Shown here one piece after another: positions 7,509 through 14,658 of a stretch of DNA of 19,520 nt (the first letter of the stretch is position 1; each line of letters starts with the position of its first letter). The stretch comes from an uncultured Mycoplasmatota bacterium (lineage in GTDB: Bacteria; Bacillota_I; Bacilli_A; RF39; UBA660). The DNA lies in assembly GCA_946494345.1 (NCBI GenBank), contig CAMMBX010000010.1, forward strand, positions 1 to 19,520, written 5' to 3'. Both the position numbers and the translations under genes were made by a program. The notes under the pieces are model-generated. The model did no database searches, was not told where the DNA came from, and was given only the letters and a program-made list of their open reading frames with translations.

Positions 7509-7867
7509 AATAACCTCCATTCTACTTTAAACTCATGTTTAAAGTCATTACCATCTATTTGATATATAACTTCATAAGTAGTATTATCTTTATTTATATT
7601 AAAGGTTTTCATCGGAACAAAACCTGTTTGTTTTAAATCTTTTAAAAACACTTCAAAATTAGTTTTTTTATTTTCCACAAATTTATAACTTAATATAGTA
7701 TCTTCTGTTTCTCGTAGCATAATATTATCATCTAAAAGAATAGTTAAAACAGCTTTATTATCTTGATACTGAATTAAGTTTTTCTTTTCATCAAATGTTC
7801 CTTTACCTTCAAAAGGTAATTCTTCATCTTTGTTTTTTATTTTCGCTTTTATAAATACATCTTTCAT
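7505..7867 (-). CDS. ywiB: DUF1934 (YwiB-like) beta-barrel protein
   Basis: A 120-residue soluble protein of the DUF1934/YwiB type, recognised from its small all-beta look, its length and its place directly upstream of argS, as in B. subtilis. It begins MKDVFIKAKIKNKDEE, contains the strand-rich centre AVLTILLDDNIMLRETEDT, and ends with alternating strands (YEVIYQIDGN, HEFKVEWRLL). Function is unknown; YwiB has a calycin-like barrel fold. The ATG at 7867 has AAGGAG 7 nt upstream. Its stop TGA overlaps the argS ATG, and a strong promoter lies upstream, so the pair forms an operon. No membrane segment or signal peptide is seen. Confidence 0.75.
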   Translation of the reverse strand: MKDVFIKAKIKNKDEELPFEGKGTFDEKKNLIQYQDNKAVLTILLDDNIMLRETEDTILSYKFVENKKTNFEVFLKDLKQTGFVPMKTFNINKDNTTYEVIYQIDGNDFKHEFKVEWRLL

Positions 7868-7891
7868 AGATAATCTCCTTTTTCTTTCAAG

Positions 7892-7920
7892 ATTATAACA
7901 AAAAAGTGTTAAAGTTACAA
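7892..7920 (-). promoter_or_regulatory. Promoter of ywiB-argS
   Basis: On the minus strand, -35 TTGTAA (7920-7915), a 17-bp spacer, and extended -10 TGT TATAAT (7900-7892). One of the best promoters in the window. It is divergent from the PBP gene starting at 7982. Confidence 0.75.
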
Positions 7921-7981
7921 CTTTTTGGTGTGAATGATAGTTTTTTGGGACATGATATATAAAGAAAGGATTTGATATGAT

Positions 7982-9934
7982 ATGAAAGTTTTAAAGAAGT
8001 GTTTAAAAATATTTATAATTCTTATAGGACTTTTTATTCTTGGGAACATTGGTGTTTATACTTATGCTAAGTTAAGTCCTAAGATTGAGATAAAGAATGC
8101 TAATAGTTTTATGTTGTTTGATAGTGATAATGAGGTTTTCTTTCAAGGAAGTGGTTCTAGGGAATGGATTAGTCTTGATGATATTTCTCCATATTTGATA
8201 GAAGCGACTATAAATACTGAAGATAAAAACTTTTATAAACATATTGGATTTGATTACTTAAGGATACTAAAGGCGATGGTTGTTAATATAACTAGTGGTA
8301 CTACTAGTCAAGGTGCTAGTACGATTACCCAGCAGTATGCTAAAAACTTATTTTTAGACTTTGATAAGACGTGGAAAAGAAAATGGGATGAGATGTGGTA
8401 TACGATAGAAATAGAGTCTCATTATAGTAAAGATGAAATACTTGAGGGATATTTAAATACAATAAACTATGGTCATGGTAAATATGGAATAGAAACTGCT
8501 AGTAAATATTACTTTGGGAAGAGTGCTAAAGATTTGACTTTGGCAGAAGCGGCAATGCTTACGGGTATTCCTAAGTCTCCTAGTAATTATTCTCCTTTTG
8601 TTAATTTAGAAAAAGCGACACAAAGGCAGCAAATGATATTAAAGAATATGTATGATGATGGGGTTATTAGTGAAGATGAATATAATAAGGCTCTTGATGA
8701 AGAACTTAAGTTTGTAGGTGAAGAAGAGGAGGAAAAATTAGAAAGTGTAATGTATTATCAAGATGCTGTTATTGAGGAATTAAAAAGCTTAAAGGAAATA
8801 CCTGAATCTTTTCTTGAAACTGGAGGACTTAAAGTCTATACTAGTCTTGATATGGATGCTCAAAAAGAGCTAGAAGATACTGTTAAAAATACAATGCCTG
8901 ATAGTGATTTAGAAACTGCTAGTGTTATGGTTAATCCTAATAATGGGAGAGTAATTGCATTAGTTGGTGGCAAAGATTATAGTAAGTCTGAATTTAATAG
9001 AGCGACTGATGCTAAAAGGCAGGTTGGTTCAACGATGAAAGCTTTCCTATATTATGCTGCTTTAGAAAATGGATTTACAGCATCTACTACTTTTACTAGT
9101 GAAGAGACTACTTTTACTTTTAATAATGATGAGACTTATTCTCCTCAAAATTATAATGGAACATATGGTAATAAGCCTATTTCTATGGCTACTGCTATCG
9201 CTTACTCCGAAAATATTTATGCCGTTAAAACCCATATGTTTCTAGGGGAAGATACGCTTGTTAATATGGCTAAAAGACTTGGTATTACTTCAGAACTTGA
9301 TGAAGTTCCTTCTCTTGCTCTTGGTACTAGTGAAATAGGAATGTTAGAAATGGCTGGAGCTTATTCTGCTTTTGCTAATGAAGGGTATAAAGTTACACCG
9401 CATTTTATTACAAAAGTTGTTGATAAAGAAGGTAACGTTTTATATGAAGCTAATGAAGAAAAAGATCTTATATTAAATCCTAGTTTAACTTTTATTTTAA
9501 GTAATCTATTAACTGCTACTTATGATGCTAATTTTATTGATTATAACTATCCAACCGCTGTTAATCTTGCTAGTAGAATGACTCATAAGTATGCTTTAAA
9601 AAGCGGTACTACTAATACGGATAACTGGTATATTGGTTATAATAAGGATATTGTTACAGCAGTATGGTGTGGATATGATGATAGTCGTGAACTAGAATCA
9701 AGTGAATATAAATATGCTCAGAACATTTGGCTTAATACCATGGAAAATTATATGAAAGATAAAACTGATGAATGGTATAGTCAACCAGAAAATGTAGTAG
9801 GAGTTTTAGTTAATCCGATTACTGGAAAACCAGCAACTGATGCTGATGCTAAGAAGATCATTATGTATTATGTTAAAGGAACTGAACCTAGTGAAGATGA
9901 TCCAGTATTTGACGAATTAACGAGTAATAATTAG
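7982..9934 (+). CDS. Class A penicillin-binding protein (transglycosylase-transpeptidase)
   Basis: A 650-residue bifunctional cell-wall synthase that polymerises glycan strands from lipid II and cross-links peptides outside the membrane. It has an N-terminal anchor helix (about 9-28). The GT51 domain (about 45-215) shows TINTEDKNFYKHIGFD with catalytic Glu80, then QGASTITQQYAKNLFL and LEGYLNTINYGHGKYGIE. The transpeptidase domain (about 310-600) has SxxK as STMK (nucleophile Ser350), SxN as SEN (409-411) and KTG as KSGTT (540-544). All catalytic motifs are present. GAAAGGA lies 11 nt before the ATG. An ATG at 7977 is out of frame and stops at once. No convincing promoter is seen in 7921-7970. 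B. subtilis has PbpG in a comparable neighbourhood, but I cannot assign a specific paralogue. Confidence 0.93.
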   Translation: MKVLKKCLKIFIILIGLFILGNIGVYTYAKLSPKIEIKNANSFMLFDSDNEVFFQGSGSREWISLDDISPYLIEATINTEDKNFYKHIGFDYLRILKAMVVNITSGTTSQGASTITQQYAKNLFLDFDKTWKRKWDEMWYTIEIESHYSKDEILEGYLNTINYGHGKYGIETASKYYFGKSAKDLTLAEAAMLTGIPKSPSNYSPFVNLEKATQRQQMILKNMYDDGVISEDEYNKALDEELKFVGEEEEEKLESVMYYQDAVIEELKSLKEIPESFLETGGLKVYTSLDMDAQKELEDTVKNTMPDSDLETASVMVNPNNGRVIALVGGKDYSKSEFNRATDAKRQVGSTMKAFLYYAALENGFTASTTFTSEETTFTFNNDETYSPQNYNGTYGNKPISMATAIAYSENIYAVKTHMFLGEDTLVNMAKRLGITSELDEVPSLALGTSEIGMLEMAGAYSAFANEGYKVTPHFITKVVDKEGNVLYEANEEKDLILNPSLTFILSNLLTATYDANFIDYNYPTAVNLASRMTHKYALKSGTTNTDNWYIGYNKDIVTAVWCGYDDSRELESSEYKYAQNIWLNTMENYMKDKTDEWYSQPENVVGVLVNPITGKPATDADAKKIIMYYVKGTEPSEDDPVFDELTSNN

Positions 9935-9981
9935 TATATTTTATAATTTGGTTCATACAATTACTTTGAGAGGATGATTTT

Positions 9982-10338
9982 ATGAATAATAATTTTGATA
10001 CTTATCCAAATCAAAGTGCTGATCCACCCTATCAAAACTTTGATTATGATTATACTCCAAATATGAATAATACATCTAATAACAATAATACGGTTCCTAT
10101 AAGTGGAGATATGGCCTATGCTGAGAATATTTTAGAATTAAATGTTGGGAAAGAAGCAAGTTTTTATATGTCATATTCTGATTCCTTAGAGTGGCGTGAT
10201 AAGGTCTTCACAGGGACAATTGTTGGAGCAGGACGTGACTATGCAGTAGTAAGAGATAATAGTACTGGCCATAATTTCTTACTTTGGACTGTTTATCTTA
10301 ATTATGTTGAATTTAGAGAAGATATTAATTTGAGATAA
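9982..10338 (+). CDS. gerQ: GerQ-like spore coat family protein
   Basis: A 118-residue protein whose C-terminal half (about 55-118) matches the GerQ domain: SFYMSYSDSLEWRDKVFTG, GAGRDYAVVRD, then LLWTVYLNYVEF, corresponding to the family pattern FYM/T-x-ENxxEWxxKVFxG, AAGRDHxxxxD, LLxxVYLDYVxF. In B. subtilis GerQ is a coat protein needed for the lytic enzyme CwlJ and is cross-linked by transglutaminase. The N-terminal half (about 1-45) is low complexity, rich in Asn, Asp, Tyr and Pro, and has no lysine until about residue 57. The ATG follows GAGAGG by 8 nt, 47 nt after the PBP stop, so it may be co-transcribed with it. No cwlJ is adjacent. The family call is fairly firm; a coat role is inferred. 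Confidence 0.75.
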   Translation: MNNNFDTYPNQSADPPYQNFDYDYTPNMNNTSNNNNTVPISGDMAYAENILELNVGKEASFYMSYSDSLEWRDKVFTGTIVGAGRDYAVVRDNSTGHNFLLWTVYLNYVEFREDINLR

Positions 10339-10359
10339 TTGTTTCTTCTCTTTTTATTT
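10315..10359 (+). terminator. Intrinsic terminator after the GerQ-like gene
   Basis: AGAGAAGA (10315-10322) pairs perfectly with TCTTCTCT (10344-10351), followed by a T-rich tract (TTTTATTT). The stop codon (10336-10338) lies in the 21-nt loop. The right arm abuts the -35 of the next gene's promoter. Confidence 0.65.
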
Positions 10360-10367
10360 GTTATAAT
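10339..10367 (+). promoter_or_regulatory. Promoter of lemA
   Basis: -35 TTGTTT (10339-10344), a 17-bp spacer and extended -10 TGT TATAAT (10359-10367). It overlaps the terminator of the previous gene. Predicted transcription start is near 10374, only about 15 nt before the GTG start at 10389. Confidence 0.7.
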
Positions 10368-10388
10368 ATTTTTGAGGATGTGATACTA

Positions 10389-10919
10389 GTGATTTATGTT
10401 ATTATTGGAGGAGTTATTATTTTAATCATTTTAATTTGTGTTATTATGGTATTTGTTTATAAAAATAGGTATAGTTTTTTATATATAAAAGTTAAGGAAG
10501 CAGATAATAATTTAGATATTTTATTGCAAAAAAAAGAAGAGATTCTTCTTAAGATTGTTCCTGTTTTAGAAGATGCAAAAATAAAAGATGTTCCTGAAGT
10601 TATTAAATTAAAGTCTAAAAGAATAGACCATCATGACTTATATAAAGAGTTAACGGATATGACTAGTGAAATTTTAAAAATTATTGATGATTATGAAGAT
10701 AAATTAGACTTTAAGAAACTAGACTCTTTAATAGACAAATTAAATGAAAATGAAAATGATTTAAGAGCAACTTTAAAGTATTATAATGATAATGGAGAAG
10801 AAATTAAATATTTAGCACATAAATTTCCTACAAACTTAATAAAGACTTTTTCTCACTATCAAGATATTGAAACTTATAAAATAGAAAAAAGAGAACCTTT
10901 TGAAATATTAAAAAAATGA
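10389..10919 (+). CDS. lemA: LemA family membrane-anchored protein
   Basis: A 176-residue protein with one N-terminal membrane helix (about 2-22, very rich in Ile and Val) followed by a long helical region, the LemA layout. Family-like segments are the first helix YIKVKEADNNLDILLQKKEEIL (the V-x-E-A-x-x-x-L-D-x-x-L-x-x-R pattern) and the C-terminal stretch LRATLKYYNDNGEEIKYL, then FPTNLIKTF, which mirrors the A-R-x-x-Y-N-x-x-V-x-x-Y-N and FP-x-N-x-(I/V)-A signature. LemA function is poorly known. The start is taken as GTG 10389, since the alternative GTG 10380 would lie almost on the GAGG site and the predicted transcript start. It has its own promoter and terminator, so it is probably monocistronic. 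Confidence 0.72.
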   Translation: MIYVIIGGVIILIILICVIMVFVYKNRYSFLYIKVKEADNNLDILLQKKEEILLKIVPVLEDAKIKDVPEVIKLKSKRIDHHDLYKELTDMTSEILKIIDDYEDKLDFKKLDSLIDKLNENENDLRATLKYYNDNGEEIKYLAHKFPTNLIKTFSHYQDIETYKIEKREPFEILKK

Positions 10920-10944
10920 CTAATAAAGTCATTTTTTAATATTT
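10903..10944 (+). terminator. Strong, probably bidirectional terminator after lemA
   Basis: The arms 10903-10921 and 10927-10944 form a near-perfect inverted repeat with one bulged A. The core is TGACT-aataa-AGTCA, flanked by an A-run on the left and a T-run on the right, so it can terminate both strands. The lemA stop TGA (10917-10919) lies in the stem. The minus-strand gene remnant also ends inside it (TAA at 10938-10936). Confidence 0.85.
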
Positions 10945-11173
10945 ATCTTTATATAAATCTTTAACTTCTTGTAAAGTTGAAACATCATTTTTACATGAAA
11001 TAATTAAAGAGAAATTTTCTGTTTTTATTATATTAATAATTGATAATAATTCTTTGTTCTAAATATATCTTTGGGGAAAAGTTATTCCTTTTAGTTGTGA
11101 ATCTTTCTGAATTTAGTTCTACTTCTTTTGAAGAATAATAACGAAAGACAATAATATCAAGCCTTTTTAGATA
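10936..11173 (-). pseudogene. Remnant of an unidentified gene
   Basis: In the otherwise empty 330-bp gap between lemA and ung, the minus strand carries two protein-like stretches in different frames. The upstream one (from 11173) reads YLKRLDIIVFRYYSSKEVEL and continues through NSERFTTKRNNFSPKIYLEQ. The downstream one, after a frame change near 11050-11065, reads KELLSIINIIKTENFSLIIS, then CKNDVSTLQEVKDLYKDKY and a TAA. Together they would make about 80 residues with coding-like composition. No start codon with a binding site is seen and I cannot name the family. It is most likely the C-terminal end of a decayed gene. I see nothing else in 11174-11229. Confidence 0.4.
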
Positions 11174-11220
11174 TTAATGTTAAAAATATTTATACTTTTC
11201 CATTTTTTTCCAGTTATTAA

Positions 11221-11251
11221 CAAAAGAAAAACTAATGTCTAGTCATTAGTT
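11221..11251 (-). terminator. Intrinsic terminator ending the DHH-rplI-dnaB-...-ung operon
   Basis: On the minus strand, AACTAATG (11251-11244) pairs with CATTAGTT (11237-11230) around a 6-nt loop, followed by TTTCTTTTG. The ung stop codon (11252-11250) overlaps the first bases of the stem. Confidence 0.8.
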
Positions 11252-11912
11252 AATCTATTTGCCAATTTATAGGCGTTAAGCCTTTAGAAATTAAAAAATT
11301 ATTTGTCTTAGAAAATGGTCTGCTACCAAAGAAACCATTATATGCGGATAAAGGAGAGGGATGTGCTGATTCTATTATGTAATGATTTTTATTAGTTATT
11401 AACTTCTTTTTATTTCTAGCAAAAGATCCCCATAATATAAAAACTACTGGTTCTTTTTTCATATTTAATAGTTCTATTATTCTATCTGTAAAGATTTCCC
11501 ACCCCTTGTCCTTATGAGAAGCGGCCATATTAGCTTCTACAGTTAAAACAGCATTTAATAGTAATACCCCTTGATCAGCCCATGGTATTAGACTACTTGT
11601 TTTAGGAAAAGGTATACCTAAATCAGCATTTAATTCTTTAAAAATATTTTGTAATGAAGGTGGTTTTTTTATACCATTCTTAACGGAAAAAGATAATCCT
11701 TCTGCTTGATGTTCTCCATGATATGGATCTTGTCCTAGTATTACTACTTTTACATCTTTATATGGAGTATGTCTTAAGGCATTAAATATCTCATTTTTGG
11801 GAGGATATATTGTCTTTTCTTTATATTCTTTGTTAACAAAGTCTATTAGTTTTTTAAAATATTCTTTATTATATTCTTCTTTTAAATAAATATCCCAATC
11901 ATTTCCAATCAT
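11250..11912 (-). CDS. ung: Uracil-DNA glycosylase, family 1
   Basis: The 220-residue enzyme removes uracil from DNA to start base excision repair. Motifs: VVILGQDPYHGEHQAEGLSF, with the water-activating Asp62 in GQDPYHG; LLLNAVLTVE (uracil-binding Asn120); VVFILWGSFA; and the minor-groove intercalation loop HPSPLSAYNGFFGSRPFSK, with His184 and Leu188. Length matches the family (about 220-230). The ATG at 11912 has AGGAG 8 nt upstream, and that site lies on the rlmH stop codon, so the two genes are translated in tandem. It is the last gene of the operon. Confidence 0.96.
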   Translation of the reverse strand: MIGNDWDIYLKEEYNKEYFKKLIDFVNKEYKEKTIYPPKNEIFNALRHTPYKDVKVVILGQDPYHGEHQAEGLSFSVKNGIKKPPSLQNIFKELNADLGIPFPKTSSLIPWADQGVLLLNAVLTVEANMAASHKDKGWEIFTDRIIELLNMKKEPVVFILWGSFARNKKKLITNKNHYIIESAHPSPLSAYNGFFGSRPFSKTNNFLISKGLTPINWQID

Positions 11913-11923
11913 ATACTTCTCTC

Positions 11924-12379
11924 CTACTTATGATAATTTTCATTATTTCTTATTTTATAAGTTCTATATATTTGTTCTAATAATATTACTCTAAATAGTT
12001 GATGAGGAAAAGTCAGCTTAGAAAAAGATAGTTTATAGTTTGCTCTTTCTTTAACTTCTTCACTTAATCCATAACTTCCACCAATTATGAAAGTTAAATT
12101 GCTGTTTATTTCTTCTAGCTTACATAATTTATTAGTTAATTCTACTGATGATAACTCTTGTCCATTTATGTCAAGAATTATAACATTGTCGTTTTCTTTT
12201 AAATGCTTTAAAATGAGCTTACCTTCCTCTTTTTTTACTTTATCTATTTCATTGTAACTAACATCAGGCAGTTCTATTATGTCTAATTTTGTATATTTTG
12301 ATAGTCTCTTTTTATATTCATTTATCGCTTCAGTTAAATATTTTTCTTTTATTTTACCTACACATATTAATTTTATCAT
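11924..12379 (-). CDS. rlmH: 23S rRNA (pseudouridine1915-N3)-methyltransferase
   Basis: A 151-residue SPOUT-class methyltransferase that methylates pseudouridine 1915 in helix 69 of 23S rRNA on the assembled ribosome, using S-adenosylmethionine. The SAM-binding trefoil knot is in the C-terminal half: NLTFIIGGSYGLSEEV, then LSFSKLTFPHQLFRVILLEQIYR, and the conserved end YHK. The N-terminus MIKLICVGKIKEKY is also typical. Its first 26 nt overlap the end of walJ in another frame; this is kept because the conserved N-terminus and the AGAGG site 5-6 nt upstream require it. Usual family length is about 155-160. A walJ-rlmH pairing is known from other Bacillota. Confidence 0.95.
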   Translation of the reverse strand: MIKLICVGKIKEKYLTEAINEYKKRLSKYTKLDIIELPDVSYNEIDKVKKEEGKLILKHLKENDNVIILDINGQELSSVELTNKLCKLEEINSNLTFIIGGSYGLSEEVKERANYKLSFSKLTFPHQLFRVILLEQIYRTYKIRNNENYHK

Positions 12380-13136
12380 ATAATACCTCTATTTCTTCTA
12401 AAGCCTCATTCTGTTTGGCAACTATTATTTTTATATCACTTCTATCTTCTAATGCTTCTCTGGTAGCGTTATAAGCAAGCTCTTCTTTGTTGTTATGCTC
12501 GCTTAGATGGGCAAGTATTATATACTTAGTATCATCTCCTACTAGCTTTTTTAAGTATTTAGCAGTCGTTTCGTTAGAAAGATGTCCTTCATCACTAATA
12601 ATCCTTTGTTTTAAATAATATGGATAAGGACCATCCATAAGCATTTTTTCATCGTGGTTACTTTCTATATAATAGATGTTTTTATTAGTAAGTAAAGGAA
12701 AATATTTTCTATTTAGGTAACCTGTATCTGTTATATAAACTAAGGAACCTTCTTCTTTTATTAAGAAACCAACAGAACCTTTTGCATCATGACTTGTCTT
12801 AAAGACTGTTATTTCAGTATTATTTAAATGTATTATTGTATCATACAACTCAATTCTTTCCTTATCAATATCTACAGTTAACTCTTTTATTATTTCTTTA
12901 TTAGCATAAATCTTAAAGCCTGTATGTTTTAGTAATACTTTAAGACCACTAGTATGGTCATTATGAGCATGGGTTAAAAGTAGAGCATCAATATCATCAA
13001 CTGTTAAATTCATCTTCTCTAATTCTTTTTTCAATCTTTGATAGGTAATTCCTATATCAATAAGAAAGCGAGTAGATGATGTTTCTATTAGAGAACAATT
13101 TCCTTTAGATCCACTCGCTAGTACTTTTATTTTCAT
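12354..13136 (-). CDS. walJ: WalJ/YycJ metallo-beta-lactamase fold protein
   Basis: A 260-residue cytoplasmic MBL-fold hydrolase. The N-terminus KVLASGSKGNCSLIE is characteristic of YycJ. The metal motif HxHxDH is THAHNDH (His56, His58, Asp60, His61). Further ligands are expected at TSHDAKGSVGF, YITDTGY, EGHLSN and LAHLSEHN. In Bacillota WalJ is linked to cell-wall and division control or DNA processing, and often lies in the walRKHIJ operon; walRKHI are not present here. The start ATG (13136-13134) shares one base with the stop of the M23 gene (TAATG). It has no strong binding site of its own, so translation is probably by re-initiation. Confidence 0.92.
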   Translation of the reverse strand: MKIKVLASGSKGNCSLIETSSTRFLIDIGITYQRLKKELEKMNLTVDDIDALLLTHAHNDHTSGLKVLLKHTGFKIYANKEIIKELTVDIDKERIELYDTIIHLNNTEITVFKTSHDAKGSVGFLIKEEGSLVYITDTGYLNRKYFPLLTNKNIYYIESNHDEKMLMDGPYPYYLKQRIISDEGHLSNETTAKYLKKLVGDDTKYIILAHLSEHNNKEELAYNATREALEDRSDIKIIVAKQNEALEEIEVLYDKINMCR

Positions 13137-14653
13137 TAGAATAGACTCATTGGATTCATAGAAGATGAACCACTACTATAAGGGAAGCCACGCCATAAGC
13201 CAAAGTGAAGATGAACACCTGTGGCAAAACCTGTTTGACCCATGGCACCAATTGTGTCACCTTGTGATACTTCTTGACCAACACTTACATAACGTTCTGC
13301 TAAATGAGCATAAATTGTATAATATCCATTATTATGATTAATAACAATATATTCTCCATTATCCCATTTATAAGATGATGCAACTACAATACCATTATTA
13401 GAAGCATATATTGGTGAACCAAAACCTGCGCCTGCTATATCCATACCATCATGAAGTGTTCCCCAACGATAAGCGTATGGACTACTAATATAGTATGGTG
13501 TTCTTGTTGGCCATAACCAATATCCTTCAATTCTTGTATTACTGCTTAAGCCACTATCTACTCCACCACTACTTCCTCTTTGTTTAGTTCCTTTAACAAC
13601 TATTCTTTTAACAGGGTCTTTTAAAACCTGTGTAGCACTATTATCAATAACAGCACTTTCTACTTGACCATTAACTTTCTCTACTTTTGATGTTACTAGT
13701 TGAGAGCCAACTTGTCCTTCTTGAATTGTTTCTTCATAAGTAGAATACTGAGTGTTATCATATCTTGTCTCCGTTTCATAAGGTATATCTTGAGTTGATA
13801 CTTGGTGATCTATTTCTACTAATCTAAATTGAGGTTTAATGATACTTATTGTAACATTCTGTCCTTCATATAAAAGATTATTAGCATCAGTAAATTCTGG
13901 ATTAGCAATCAAGAATTCTTCATTTGATAATTTGTTATTGAAAGCAACATCACTAATTGTATCTCCTGCCCTGACAGTATATTTTTGTTGATCTTCAAGG
14001 GTTCCAAATAATAAATACTTACTTAAATCATCAACATTTTCATAAATAGTTTCGTCTGATGGAATATTAGTCTCTTTTACCGTTATTTTATTTTCTATAT
14101 AGATATTTTCAATTATTGTTCCTGTAGCTCCACTTTCAATTTCCTTTTGTTCGTTATTAAGGTATTTATCATAACTATCACTGTCAACAAACGATCTTAT
14201 AGTATTATCCATCGCTTCTTCAAAAACATCTTTATCTAAAACATAAATAGTTTGATCTTTTCCTTCCACGGTTTCTCCTTGTTCATTAGTTGTATCAATA
14301 CCTTCAATAGTTATTTCATAACCTTTAATAGTAAATGGTTCAATATCTTTGATTTTATTATATATTTCTTCTGTGGTGGAAATATTTTCATTATAGGTTA
14401 TATCTTTAACAATTTCTAAATCTTCTGGAGCATACACTTTGTCAGCTTTATATTTATCTTTTAAAGTTTGTTGTTCTTTATCTATATATTCATCAAGAGA
14501 GTCTTTATCACTAATTAAGCCTACGGATTTACCTGCTAGATAAACACGATATACACTTTTAGGAATAGATGTCTCTTTTTGAGGAATTATAAACATTATA
14601 ACTAAACTTATGATAATAGCTGTAGCTACAGTGATAATTGTTTTAATATTCAT
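13136..14653 (-). CDS. LysM-G5-M23 peptidoglycan peptidase, membrane anchored
   Basis: A 505-residue extracytoplasmic wall endopeptidase. Layout: signal anchor (about 4-23, VATAIIISLVIMFII); an acidic region with internal repeats of uncertain fold (about 30-220); LysM (about 225-271, YTVRAGDTISDVAFNN, then ANPEFTDANNLLYEGQNV); G5 (about 276-356, DIPYETETRYDN, then EGQVGSQLV); a Ser/Gly linker; and M23 (about 397-495). M23 metal ligands are His401 and Asp405 in LHDGMDIAG, with His450 in YAHLAE and the HLH pair His481/His483. All catalytic residues are present, so it should be active, unlike degenerate SpoIIQ-like M23 proteins. AGGAGG lies in the last codons of dnaB, 10 nt before the ATG. No operator is seen. 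Confidence 0.92.
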   Translation of the reverse strand: MNIKTIITVATAIIISLVIMFIIPQKETSIPKSVYRVYLAGKSVGLISDKDSLDEYIDKEQQTLKDKYKADKVYAPEDLEIVKDITYNENISTTEEIYNKIKDIEPFTIKGYEITIEGIDTTNEQGETVEGKDQTIYVLDKDVFEEAMDNTIRSFVDSDSYDKYLNNEQKEIESGATGTIIENIYIENKITVKETNIPSDETIYENVDDLSKYLLFGTLEDQQKYTVRAGDTISDVAFNNKLSNEEFLIANPEFTDANNLLYEGQNVTISIIKPQFRLVEIDHQVSTQDIPYETETRYDNTQYSTYEETIQEGQVGSQLVTSKVEKVNGQVESAVIDNSATQVLKDPVKRIVVKGTKQRGSSGGVDSGLSSNTRIEGYWLWPTRTPYYISSPYAYRWGTLHDGMDIAGAGFGSPIYASNNGIVVASSYKWDNGEYIVINHNNGYYTIYAHLAERYVSVGQEVSQGDTIGAMGQTGFATGVHLHFGLWRGFPYSSGSSSMNPMSLF

Positions 14654-14658
14654 TTATC

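Noticed and set aside
7925..7961. Promoter for the PBP gene (TATATA with weak upstream TG)
   Set aside because: The -10 is poor and no -35 lies at an acceptable distance.
12289..12474. Plus-strand open frame across the rlmH/walJ overlap, and a similar one at 16649-16837
   Set aside because: Antisense to conserved genes, with no binding site and a hydrophobic composition expected from antisense reading of AT-rich genes.
13740..14640. M23 protein as a degenerate SpoIIQ-like sporulation protein
   Set aside because: All four metal ligands and the second HxH histidine are present, and it carries LysM and G5 domains, so it looks like an active wall peptidase.
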